Positions 46,001 to 56,298 of a DNA stretch of 64,000 bases are shown piece by piece. The translations under genes were made by a program, and so were the position numbers. The stretch lies in assembly GCA_973895155.1 (NCBI GenBank), contig OZ316899.1, forward strand, positions 13,020,001-13,084,000, in the 5' to 3' direction. The first letter of the stretch is position 1, and each line of letters opens with the position of its first letter. Origin of the DNA: Marsupella aquatica. Its lineage: Eukaryota > Marchantiophyta. The notes beneath the pieces were generated by a model. That model worked only from the letters and a program-made list of their open reading frames with translations. It ran no database searches and was not told the origin of the DNA.

Positions 46001-46725
46001 GTCGCCATTCACGGGTTGCGATTATCGTCTCCACATCGCCAATTGTTGTACTTCTGTCCTAACAATAAGTGTCACAAGAGCCGAGGACGCAGAACTCTAG
46101 CTCAACTACCCCCCCCCCACCCAAGTCGCTCAAGGTTCAGCGTGGGACTTGCCTCTCCCATCCCGAGATAGAGTTTCTGCTGGGATTAGGATTCCAGATC
46201 AGTGGACTCTCCTATGTGGATGCAAATCAAGTTGGAGAGTTCCCGTCCCCCAATCGGGTCAACCTACAAATTGATGTTAACTCATTCCCCGAACGAATCG
46301 ATCTAACTAATGTGGACCGTCGGTTGGAAACCCGAAATGGTAAGGGTGCACGATAGCGTTTCAACAATACTCCAGAGTTGCTCAAGCGCATCGTTTCTGC
46401 TACACAAGAATACATGAGAGTTGTCGGAAATGAGAAGGTAACTACCGGAAATGGATGGGGTTGGAGATACTTGATCACCACTCACGAGACTGATTCACAA
46501 GTTTCGCACACATATTGGGTGCAAATCTGTTGTTTCCCTTCGTGTTCTTGTGAAGACTTTTATAAGAGGCATACACGAGGGAAACCATACATGTCTTGTA
46601 AACATCTTCTGTGGGTGTATTTAAACAAGTTTTCACTCATCCTGGAGAAGGACAACCTTGTAAAACAGCCAATTTTGACTGTTGGGGAAGTGAGGAGTTT
46701 AATTCCGTTACAGATAGGGGACTAG
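43010..46725 (+). pseudogene. MULE-type DDE transposase with SWIM finger, element I
   Basis: About 1,200 residues in two exons (43010-45055, 45149-46725). Order: an N-terminal region with a DIIDISLES patch; VFELPPVEGQF; a Cys-rich part (VCGFCEERPLCIRECPAKLL); and a DDE core with Asp about 505 (AWVSSDVM), Asp about 572 (GGFIADNAEAGW), the DAFHFAQSLRRH helix and Glu about 699 (TGAESVHASMR), resembling the E of MULE transposases. Then an acidic VIHISDDDGDD patch, CPNNKCHKS and a SWIM finger CSC ... CKH (46544-46605). Lesions: TGA at 44768 where the related copy has Trp; a frame slip in a C10 tract near 46115; TAG at 46354. A SWIM finger after a MULE core is the classical layout. Role: cut-and-paste mobilisation. 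Confidence 0.8.
45056..45148 (+). other. Intron of transposase I, with palindrome I site
   Basis: GTAAGT donor and TTTTTTGCAG acceptor, 93 bp, phase 0. It contains TGACGTCATT (45081) and the perfect palindrome GCTAGCGACCTCGCTAGC (45097-45114). Transposase II has an intron at the same place. Confidence 0.85.
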
Positions 46726-46822
46726 TCGTTTATTGGTGATGCTAATTATAGGGTGGTGGGATGGATTACTCGATTTTGTGGTTTCACAAATATCAATATG
46801 TTTTCACCGAGTGAATCATAAT

Positions 46823-46893
46823 GTTAGCGAGGTTCATAATGGTAACGTTTATGGTGTTTGAGTTTGTTTTTTATGGCTAGCGATCTCTCTAGT
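46823..46893. repeat. Palindrome I half-site and site behind transposase I
   Basis: Half-site GTTAGCGA at 46823-46830; site GCTAGCGATCTCTCTAGT at 46876-46893, about 150 bp after the transposase stop. Confidence 0.7.
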
Positions 46894-47005
46894 CTTAGGA
46901 AGTCTGATACATCCAGACAGAAACATCCGACTTCCAGCCGTGTTAACCTATCGACAAGTATGTATAGAGTTCAAGGTTTGATCATTAAAATGACGTCAGT
47001 TTTTT

Positions 47006-47023
47006 GCTAGCGAGATCGCTAGT
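47006..47023. repeat. Palindrome I site
   Basis: GCTAGCGAGATCGCTAGT, preceded by TGACGTCAGT at 46991 as in the intron site. Confidence 0.82.
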
Positions 47024-47185
47024 CTGATCAACGGAATTTAGGATGCAATAAAGTTTACTGTAGAGTGACAGGATGTATTCTTGGGAGGGAAGTGTTCCCT
47101 GAAGTTGTTGTGGTAATACTCTGTTGAATTGATTATCTAAGATGAACACATCGAAGATTGATCTGAAATGTAGAGGCAGTTCTAT

Positions 47186-47203
47186 ACTAGCGATATCGCT
47201 AGT
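47186..47203. repeat. Palindrome I site
   Basis: ACTAGCGATATCGCTAGT, a fully symmetric variant with changed outer base (A...T). Confidence 0.82.
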
Positions 47204-47386
47204 CTGGGAAGGGTCCAACTGTGACTTCAAATAAACGTACTATGTACAAAATGACATTCCAGAGCAACGCATAGAAAGGACAAGAACACCCAAACTTTAC
47301 TTCTCATACATATTGAAAGTACATGAGGACATGTCATTCGCTTGTAACTACGAAACATTTAGTAAACCCACAACCTGACTCTCCCC

Positions 47387-47815
47387 TCAGGGGCTGGCCG
47401 CCTTCCATGCATCGGAGTCAGTGTCTGACTCAGAATCGTAATCCGAAGAGGCGAGGCGTTCCTCGGTCCAGTAGTCATAGATCTCCCTCTCAATCCAATA
47501 CTGCTCCTCTTCTGCGAGCCTCTTCCTCTTCGATACAACCTCGCGCTGTGTGGTATCCACCTTTGGCTTCGGTGGAGACTTCGCTACTTGGATTAACTTT
47601 GGAGGAGTCGGTGTTCTCCTCAATGATGATGACGATCCAACAGATTGACCAAGTGCAGTTGGGACACTGCTGTCTGCGGAGACCTTCACAGTCTCTGCAT
47701 CGGGTTTCTGCTTCGGAGGAGAGTCATCTTCTAGCGGGCCATCCGTCGCCGGGTTGTAACAACGGATCTCAAGTTGCCATTTCCCCTGAGGAGGATTGCT
47801 TGGAACCCCTGCCAT
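47387..47815 (-). CDS. Small acidic protein gene of element I, unknown function
   Basis: 142 residues, intact. ATG at 47815 (MAGVPSNPPQGKWQLEIRCY) rather than the upstream in-frame ATG, because a GTAAGT-like boundary and poorer sequence precede it. It has a Pro/Ser-rich middle with a KRKR patch, then an EEEQYWIEREIYDYWTEERL helix and an acidic tail (SDYDSESDTDSDAW). The tail resembles the acidic end of the ParB-methyltransferase (SSDDWESEDS). It faces the transposase tail to tail and is bracketed by palindrome sites. By position it could be an accessory or anti-silencing factor, but no homology supports that. 47816-48337 shows no gene. Confidence 0.5.
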   Translation of the reverse strand: MAGVPSNPPQGKWQLEIRCYNPATDGPLEDDSPPKQKPDAETVKVSADSSVPTALGQSVGSSSSLRRTPTPPKLIQVAKSPPKPKVDTTQREVVSKRKRLAEEEQYWIEREIYDYWTEERLASSDYDSESDTDSDAWKAASP

Positions 47816-48337
47816 TTCTCTGCACTTACGAAACCCAAACAATGATTTAGAAGAACGGCATTCAACAAATGGAAACACTATTCACGATGAAATACGATGA
47901 ATGTCATATCCTGTCGAAGAGTGATTCACTGAAAACATCTCAGAACCATAGACCCGCGCTAACCTGATCTGGATCTCGACTACTTGGAACATTGATAGCA
48001 GTTCCAAATGAAAGAGCTCGAGTCGGACGCGGTGGAAGTGATCGGAAGAATGATTCAAAAGACTGGTGGTTTTTGGGTGAGCGGCTTTGTTTAAGTGGAC
48101 GGATTCGCCTCTGGTTTGAACGGTAAGTGTCCAGTTCACTTGCAAGTGACTTAATTAGTGTCCAAACGGCCTTAATCCTCCTTTCCTTGACAGTAATGAG
48201 ACGTTGATTCTTTTCATGCGGGAATTGCGCAGTACTTTTTCATTATTACTCTTCCTCGGGTGGGAATTTTCACATGTGGAAGCCTGTACGTGGAGACTGT
48301 ACCTCGTTTGAGTGGCTCAATGTGTTGGCGTCATTAG

Positions 48338-48355
48338 ACTAGCAATTTCGCTGGC
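48338..48355. repeat. Palindrome I site (degenerate) near right end of element I
   Basis: ACTAGCAATTTCGCTGGC, preceded by GGCGTCATT (48327), a variant of the TGACGTCA block seen beside other sites. Confidence 0.62.
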
Positions 48356-48541
48356 CTGAAGAAAGGGTTCGTTGGCCTGAAGAAATGTCATTTTGATTGG
48401 TCGGAAATGGATCTAGTGTGTTCACGGGACTAGAATCGTCCATGGGTAACCGTCAATATTTATTGATCGAATAGGGTCTCCATGCTAGCAAGGAATATTC
48501 CAGACCTTTTTTGGGCCCCAACACAAGGTGAAATCTTGCCT

Positions 48542-48573
48542 GTGCGAGCAAAAATTCTACTGTTTGCTCGCAC
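48542..48573 (-). repeat. Right terminal inverted repeat and hairpin, element I
   Basis: CTGTTTGCTCGCAC (48560-48573) is the exact reverse complement of the left end. Together with GTGCGAGCAAA at 48542-48552 it forms a local hairpin. Confidence 0.7.
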
Positions 48574-48580
48574 GTTACAA

Positions 48581-51246
48581 TTACCCTTTCTGCGTCGGAC
48601 AATCGGGATGCGTAGTATTCGCATCTGCCATGAGGGCCACATAATGGGGGTGGCCAGCGTGCTCCCGCTCTAGTTCGGACAACAATATTTGTGTGACTCT
48701 GCTGTTGGCCCTTCCTCCCAATCTAAAATATAAGTCCGTGGGTTGGGTGAACCCAATGGCTCCCGACCATTCAAAGAATGAAAGCATAAATCTGATCCAG
48801 ACCGGGATGTCGTACCAAATTCGGTCATAGTTGTCCAGACGAATGGCCCTCTTGTTAATCCTTGTTGCGGCCAAAATAACACGGAGGGTTTCCAACCCCA
48901 TAGCTTCATCAACTTCAATAGCATTTCAAGATGCTATCTTCTGCCCCGTGAATAGTTTCCACAAGTTTACGCTCACCTTCTTGAGCTGTTCCAGCCTCCT
49001 CTTGTGCACCAAATCTGCCAGTGCATCCTTTAATAACTTAGTTGCCATGGCAGCCTCATGCGCAGGCTCTGCACTTCTAGGTCCTAGGCCTTGTAAGTGT
49101 CCGTCGGAATCCGGACCACCTTACTGCATTGCTGGACAAGCTCCTTACTTGCTACTTCCTGTAGCTATCTCTTCCTCTCCTTTTCTCTTCTTTCTCCTTC
49201 TTCCAACGCAGCAACGTATGCTTGCTTCCCCTCTAATTGTCCTTGTAGATCCTGATTGACTCTCCTTACTTCTTCCAGCTTCTCTTCACACTCCAAAGCC
49301 CCTAGTCTGGCTGACGCCTCTTTCTCTATGAGCTCTTCCGTTCTTTTCCCGTGTGCCGTCAGCTGGTTGGAAAGCCGGAGTGCCAATTGTTCTCCTCCCC
49401 CTACTCTCTACTCCTTTGCAGCTCATTGGATTTATGCTAGGACACAGAACCGCACTTTGCATGCTGGGTGGTTACCTCCTTTAACTCCTCTTTGGCGGTC
49501 GACAAGAGGTGACTCCATTCCCCCTCCTTGTCAGCCAGCAGCTCCTGTAGCTTCTTTCTCTCCTTTTGGGCCTTTCCTAACTCAACCTTTAGGTCCTGTG
49601 ACCCAACCTTCTCCATCCGGACTGCCTCCCGGGCCTGCTGCAGGGCTGTGGTTGCTTCCTCATTTTTCTCCCTCACTTTGTCTAGCAATCCCTCTGAGTC
49701 CTCCAGCTATTTCAATGCGAGCTTGTTAGATTTGGACTTCTTATGTACCTTTACGAGGAGTTGCTCAACCTTCTCTTTTGCTACCCTCAGCCTCTCCATG
49801 TCCCAAATCTTGCCCTCAGATTCCCAGACTGCTATCCTTGCCATTGCCTTGCTCTCCTTCAAATCCCTCAACCAGTAACGTAGATCCCTGGTGTTGGGGA
49901 TTGGCTTCCCTATGAACGCCAGACATTGGGCGGGAGTCCTCAACTCTGTTAGATTGGTGGTTCTGGAAGTTTGGACAACGTGGGTTGTTGGAAGGTGGCA
50001 TTCCTCCCTTCTTCTTGTTCTTCTTCTTCATTTTCCTCCAGGAGGGTTATTGCCCTCCGTTTCCTCTTGAGGCTCTTGCGACATTGCTCGGCCTGCTCAC
50101 TCAAGTTTTGTAAGGCTTCTGCTCCTCCCTCACTCTCTACATCCGAGTTTTGAGGTGCTTTGCCCTCCTCTTCCTCCTTGTTAGTCTCAAAATCCTCTTC
50201 ATTGTATTCCGGTGGATCCACATTAATATTAGCTGTGGATCCCAACTCCGCCCTTACTAGTACTATCTCTTGGGCTTCTTCTTGATCTTCTGACTCCAAC
50301 TCTCCTAAGTCCAAATTTTCCGGCGGAGCTCTACTGACTGTCTCCAGGATCTCAAAAACATTGTGTACTACAACTTCTAGTTGATATGCTAATAGTGACG
50401 GGAACTTCGGACAGCCCTTTGCGTTGATCACAGCGGATACACTTGCCTTCCATAGTTGAAGCGGATGGAGGGATCCCACAAATAGGGCCCTTGCAATGGT
50501 AATTCTTGGTAGTGTGGCATGATGGTACCCGCTCTTAACCATCACCCACTTGGTGCAAAACTCCATGAAGTTGCGATACTCCTTTTGTTGGATGGCGCCA
50601 TACTATATATTTCCCCGACTTATCCGGACCTCCGCCTGTTGCAAGAAGCTTGCTACGCCTGCTTCCTTGAGGGAGTCTACTTGGTACGTGAGAGGCAGCC
50701 CTCCTACCCTGGGAAGATCAAACATTGCGCACAGCTTTTGGTTGGAGAAAGTATAAGTCTTTCCCCGGTACGTAATAAACATCCCCTTGGGTGACACTAT
50801 TACCTTAGTGATTTGTGAACAGATTTCTCTTGCTTGAGATGTTGATAGATAGCAGTCCATTTGGACCAAGCCATAAATCCTAGCTTTGTCAAGTACCGGT
50901 CAACTCTCCTCGATATGTTGGACATCCGTAATGGAGTTGCGGATCTTCTCTTTGGCCGACAGGGCTCCCTTCTTGTTCTTGGTCGGGGGAAGCTCTGCTC
51001 TCCGTGCTCCTGCCGCTTCCATTTTTGCTTGATGTAAGTGAGGAGTGAGTGGATGGTGCTGGTGATCGCCAAGTGCTCTCGTAAGGAGGGGGGTGGTTTG
51101 TCGAGTGTTCTAATGTGTTGTGAGATAAGAACTAGCCCGCCTTCCTGCCTTAGGCTCAAATGTGGAGCCTCCTTTGGTTCGCGGATGTCCGGAATGGTGA
51201 GTGGTGGACCTTGCCACCCAACGCCCTCACCAATCCCAGCACTCAT
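48581..51246 (-). pseudogene. Unidentified minus-strand coiled-coil protein relic, right of element I
   Basis: Read from 51246 leftward: a basic N-terminus; YRGKTYTFSNQKLCAMFDL (50603-50869); YHHATLPRITIARALFVGSL with a very acidic region and a KRKRR patch (49949-50566); long coiled coils (49165-49943); and a C-terminal block, LGGRANSRVTQILLSELERE (48581-48901). Frames change several times. The design (folded N-terminus, acidic middle, coiled coil) resembles the gypsy LTR protein, but I see no sequence match. Probably part of a retroelement; it may continue at 38172 beyond element I. Confidence 0.45.
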
Positions 51247-53266
51247 GCCTAAGTGCCCCTAGTGCCCGAACGCCTCCATGGAATACCTCGAACAAGCACC
51301 CTAGTGCCCCTTGCACCACCCGACGGCCCCTCCCATATGAAGCCGCACTCGCTCTCCTATACGACCGCTACTCAATAGTCTTCACTGTCTGCACAAGCAA
51401 CCAAGCGCCCCGGTAAGTAACCCTTCAGGATCTAAAACTCGCCTAGTCTAGCATCCTAACTCAAGCTCAACAGACGTTGGTAAATAGGTCAGCCATAGGT
51501 CCTCCCGATGCCATAAGCCAGAACCAGAACCCACGCCCACTGTTTGTCCAGAACAGCTCCTTCCATGGGCGCGGCCCGGGTTCCCCCTCGTACCTATCTG
51601 TTAAACACTAATTCTTCCCTACGATTAACTCAACATAACCCTTCTCTATTCATTCGCTTTTGTATTAACCGATTAATCGTCCAACAATAGGGTAATCTAG
51701 TAAATCGTTTTCATACTCTGAACCTGTAATTTCCGCTGAATGTTCTTCAATGTCTACTTCTTCCACTTCTTGAGTACAATCGACTCAGTTAATACTAATC
51801 CTTCCCTGTATACAATTTCTATAAATCCACACCACTCACGATAAGTGAAAATACAAATTGGAATACTCTCTTCCCTTAACCGATGAGTAATTAGGTGCAA
51901 ACCAATCAAACAGATCCACAATTCAATTGGCCTGAGCCTAATCAGTGAGGAATTCTTCCTATCCTCGTTGTTAGTATTCGTGCTTCTAGTGATTGTGATC
52001 TGATTAGATCCAATCGTCTCATTGATGCTCCCACCAGGAGTTCAATCAATTACTTATGCTACAAAGTAGATCAAGAAAGGCTATTTGTAAGTAGAATGTC
52101 AATTCAACAATTACTTTGTTATGCTGAAGGTGTATGACAATCTAATTGTCATTCTCAAAACACACACACTTCAGCCAGACTCCACTACTTATGAGTTGTC
52201 TGTTGGTTTGATTCCGCAAGGTGTTACTCCTCAACGTGTTCACTCTGAGTGAATTAATCCTCATTCATTCTTGCGGTCGGAATATGACCGTCTTAACATA
52301 CTTCTGTCTAATCCTTGGTTTATAACTTCAACAGATTTAACTTTCTTTATAATTCAGATTGTCTTACTCAATCTTCTCTTTAATTTTCCCTCTCCTCAAT
52401 TTCTGAATCCATTCACTCTCAGTTCTTACTCTTGCAGTCAATCACCATCTCTTCCTGTAGACTCTCTCAACAATGTGCTCATCCAAGAACAATTCATCAG
52501 GTTGTGCCGTAATGATTTCTTTACTTCTCAACATCAAAATTCTACTCATATCTGAGTAGGGAACACTTAAACAGATCTATTGATCATCTTAAGGAAAGTC
52601 TGGCTTCCCCTTTCAATCAGATTACCTATTGCAAAAGTGACACCTTGTACTACGCTCTTGCCTGCCTTAAATACTATCTTCCGACAAAATTATCGGTTTC
52701 CAACTGCCTGACTAGCAAAATGGTTATCTAACTTACTAATCGAACACAACTGCATAGCAGTTAATAAACTGTTGTTTTGTGGTTACTAAACCGCAATCCG
52801 TAGTTCCTGATTGGTATACTCTGTTTAACTGAGACTACTGCATCGAACATCTCTGTAAGCGATTGGTGGTTGAAGCCGTGGTTTCTAAACTGCCAATGGT
52901 TAAGTTTCTCAATTCTGATGTCACATGATAGACATTCAATGGATCTTCTAGTTCACTAAAGTTCCAAAAAATGATTACTCGTTCAGCGGCGATTAGCCTC
53001 TAGCAGTGACGTTGTCGTTGATTGAGTTCTCGTCCCAATAGTAGGTTCCACTTTGATGACATGATTCCCCTGCAAAATCTTCAATAGCTTCTTGAGTAGT
53101 CAACTGTCGTTGGAAAGTTTCACCATTCATGCCGAAAAGTTGTTGGCCCGCTTCATTCCATACTTGACAGTCTCCCTCCCTAAGGCGGATCATAAATTGG
53201 AACATGGGCTTCCCCTCTCCTATGAGCTTGCAAATATGAGTGCATCGATCCCTATTGAAAAGTCAA
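51247..53266. other. Gene-poor AT-rich stretch
   Basis: No supported gene. Given the minus-strand relic to its left, it may include promoter or LTR sequence of that element, but I find no paired repeat in the window. Confidence 0.4.
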
Positions 53267-53599
53267 TCTATTCATTAAAAGTGAATTATTATTCAATTTA
53301 TGAACATTTGGGTAACAAAAAGTGTACATTTGGCTTTCAAAAAGTGTACAATTGGACCAGAAATAAAGATGCTTGCCATCAAATGTACCACCATGTTCAT
53401 CCTTTGTAAATGAACTAGGATGAGACTCCTTCTGGTAAAGATCATTTTTGCACCCTCAAGTTTACAATTGATCATTTAGGTGTAGAGTAGTATACTATAT
53501 TGTACCTTTTGGGGTTAAAAAGTGTACATTTGGAGACCAAAAAGTGAACATTTAGAGGCCTAAAAGTGAACAAAATAAAATACACTTTTAATGAATAGA
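53267..53599. mobile_element. 333-bp foldback / MITE-like element
   Basis: Perfect 17-bp terminal inverted repeats: TCTATTCATTAAAAGTG (53267-53283) and CACTTTTAATGAATAGA (53583-53599). Inside, AAAAAGTGTACATTTGG-like blocks recur near 53317, 53338, 53517 and 53539. No coding capacity and no clear target duplication. 53600-54079 has no gene. Confidence 0.65.
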
Positions 53600-54226
53600 G
53601 TGATTTAATAAAACGTTTGATCGTTCTTCTCCCATTTGCCTTCGTTGTCTTGCTTTCACCCCCAGAGCGCAATCCCTGTCGTCTCCTAGCTTGGTATCGC
53701 ATCCTTTATAGCAAAACCCTAATCCGGTACCACTCCATATAGCAAAAATTGCCGTGCCTTCTCATATTAGTCTCCCAACCATCTTACTAAGCTATTCCTA
53801 CCTGCCACTGATCTCCTTAAATACTTGATCTATTATCTTTCGCTTGACGTTTCTCCACTAATTCTACTTAATTATTTTCTTGGTTTACACTATCCATCAC
53901 CAACTGACCGCCCTGACCTCAGGACATGCTCATGGCCCAAAAGCGTAGCTTGTCCTAAAGCTTGTCCTAACACGCCGGGACCATAATGGCCCCACCTCTA
54001 GCAACCGACTCCCGGTTTGCCTCACTGACGGTCTAAGGACCGAGCACTCTTGGAACTCAACCTCCATACCTACTAGGCCTTGCCTCCCCAACGCAAGCTC
54101 CCTTGGGAGACTGAACGTGACTTGGCTGCTGTTCGGCAAGATTTGGCAAGCGGGCGAGTTAACACCCGCAAACCCCAAGAACCCATGGTATCCCCAGACC
54201 CAGTTGAGCTCAGGAGGGCGTATCCT

Positions 54227-54540
54227 CGATCAAGTGCATTCAATCTCAGAGGGGGTCTTCAAGATGGTGAACCTCCTCGGACAAGTACACCTGGGTTCAA
54301 TTCATTCCAAATGTGGGAGGATCTTGGAGATGGTGATACACCAGTGAAAGGGAAATCTTGATGAAGTGCATTCAATCTCAGAGGGGGTCTTCAAGATGGT
54401 GAACCTTCTCGGATGAATACACCCGAGTCTACATCATCCCAATTCTAGGAGGATCAAGGAGCTGCTTATACTCCACCAAAGGAGACACCTCGATCAAAGG
54501 CATTCCTTCTTAGAGAGGGTCTTTGAGAAGGCAATTCAGT
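54227..54540 (+). repeat. 132-bp in-frame coding repeat in transposase II
   Basis: Units begin at 54227, 54359 and 54491 (third partial), exactly 132 bp or 44 codons apart. The repeated protein core is SAFNLRGGLQDGEPPR ... EDLG ... TP.KG. Stops now interrupt it. Confidence 0.8.
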
Positions 54541-56139
54541 ATGGAAGGATGAGTTCCTTGTCAGTGTTGTTCATGCCATGCTACACGGGAAAGGGACCTC
54601 TCGATGTGTACAAGCTACTTGTAAGATTTTGAGCACAAAATTGCCGAAGAGAGTTCAACAATTGCCAGAAGTATATGATGGAGACCATGTTTTTGAGTTG
54701 CCACCTTTTACAGGTCCATACTCAAAGGGGTGTTTCTTTTTGGGCATGGAGCGAAAGAATGATTGTTACATGTGGAGCAGGTTGATTGAGACAGGAGTAA
54801 ATATCGGCCCAAAGCTAAACAACAATAGTCACTCTTACAAGATCCAAACTGTGAAGTGTTTGGGTTCTCTACGTTGTATGCATAGGGATTGTGAGAATTT
54901 TGAAGAGCGCAAAGAGCACAATTCTGCAAACTGGACCCAAGATCGAGCAGGCACAAATGAGCTGCCTTTCCCTGTTGGACGCGACGTTCCCCCATCAAGT
55001 GTAATTTATAGCTTCTGCATGAGGCCTCCTAGGTGTATAGTTGGATGCCCAAGTGAGATGTACTACATCACTCCAACCAAGGACGACCTTAATTATTGTC
55101 ACAAGTCTCGTGGTGCCATGCATGTTGGAAATCACACCCATCCCGCAATGTTCACGCACAACAAAGATCAACGATCACTTGTGCGTAATCTTGTGGAGGA
55201 GGAACTGAAGAGGAGTCCTACTGCATTGCCGTCTGTGATCAAGGTCAAAGCAGTACAAAAACTTAAAGATATTTTTGAGGACCCAGTGGCTAAGGTGGTC
55301 ACCACTGAGGAGGAAAACGACCTTGATGAAATATTGGCCATTTTGGGCGACGAATCTGTTTTCCGCTCGATGATCAGGAGCATCAAGAGATACTCTCATG
55401 TGTCGTCTGATGTAAGCAGATACTAGAGATGCGGAAGCAGACTGCATTTCCTTTTATCCAAAGTGTTTTGTTCCCAGCCCAGAACGTGGGAACAAATGAG
55501 CGGCCGCACATTTTTAAAATGAGTACAGAAGGTCCCGGGTCAGGAGTGGACCTTGTTCAAAGAATGCAGCCAGGAGAGGATCTTGAGCATTCTTGGGTGA
55601 TGTCTGATGTCATGCACTGCATACTTGACAATAGATGGTGCACTATGTCTGCACATGTATATGACCATTTCTATCAAGGCTTATGCACAATCTTTGTCTG
55701 CGAGCTAGTTTCAAAAGATAGCAAGTCATTGCAAACTGCATGGAAGGTCATGAGGAGGGTATGTGAAGAACATGGGCTGAAGAATGTGCAGTTCTGTGGA
55801 TTTATGGCTGATAATGCTGCTGCTAGGTGGAATGCGATCCGCAATGAATTTTGGGATGGAAAAGTAAATTCCCATAGAGAGAGGTTTGATGCATTTCACT
55901 GGGCCCAATTAGTACAGAGAATGCAGAAGCACATTGTCCCAAGTAAGAGATTCGAGCATAAAGAATTGTGGTATTCACTTCGGCACGCCGGTAATATAGT
56001 TCTTGCCTATCAAGTTTTTGAGAAGCTGAAAATATGGTGGAATGAGGGCAATGTGCTACCAGGAAAAGCAAAGGAGCTCACCACGTGGATGTCTTGGTGG
56101 ATTGTTTGGTTTTCTCAGTGGGGAAACTTTTTGAGACTC

Positions 56140-56298
56140 GTAAGTGTCTTAACACTTTCCCTCTCTATGCATGATATCCATCAACATGTTGGATCTCGGC
56201 GAAGCTCTCCGAGATACGCTCTGATACACCTATTTTGTCTATTGCCTAGAACATAAAAAATCACCAAAATTGATATGTTTTCTGGAACAATATTGCAG
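56140..56298 (+). other. Intron of transposase II with a palindrome of family II
   Basis: GTAAGT donor, TATTGCAG acceptor, 159 bp, at the same coding position as the element I intron (before the catalytic Glu). It holds an inverted repeat at 56193-56215 with arms ATCTCGG and CCGAGAT; the same arms recur in the arrays at 62.1-62.5 kb. Confidence 0.8.

Larger units (their letters stand above)
38191..48573. mobile_element. Element I: MULE-type DNA transposon with ParB-methyltransferase gene
   Basis: Bounded by inverted repeats: GTGCGAGCAAACAG at 38191-38204 and its exact reverse complement at 48560-48573, with a further AG match and similar subterminal TTTTGCT blocks. Inside are a leftward ParB-methyltransferase gene, a rightward MULE transposase with a SWIM finger, a small leftward acidic gene, and at least nine copies of an 18-bp palindrome confined to non-coding parts. 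No convincing target duplication: the 9 bp on each side agree at five positions only. Lesions in the genes suggest it is recently dead. Confidence 0.72.

Noticed and set aside
42720-47203. Palindrome I as NheI-type restriction site coincidence
   Set aside because: GCTAGC alone is common, but the full 18-bp symmetry with TAGCGA-NN-TCGCTA at many sites and only in non-coding parts is not expected by chance.
38191-48573. Element I as a Kyakuja-Dileera-Zisupton element
   Set aside because: Those elements can carry DNA-modification genes, but the D/D/E blocks here (ADNAEAGW, GAESVHASM) followed by a SWIM finger fit MULE-type transposases better.
52271-52555. 94-codon plus-strand frame
   Set aside because: A low-complexity Ser/Leu/Phe-rich frame in AT-rich DNA; likely chance.
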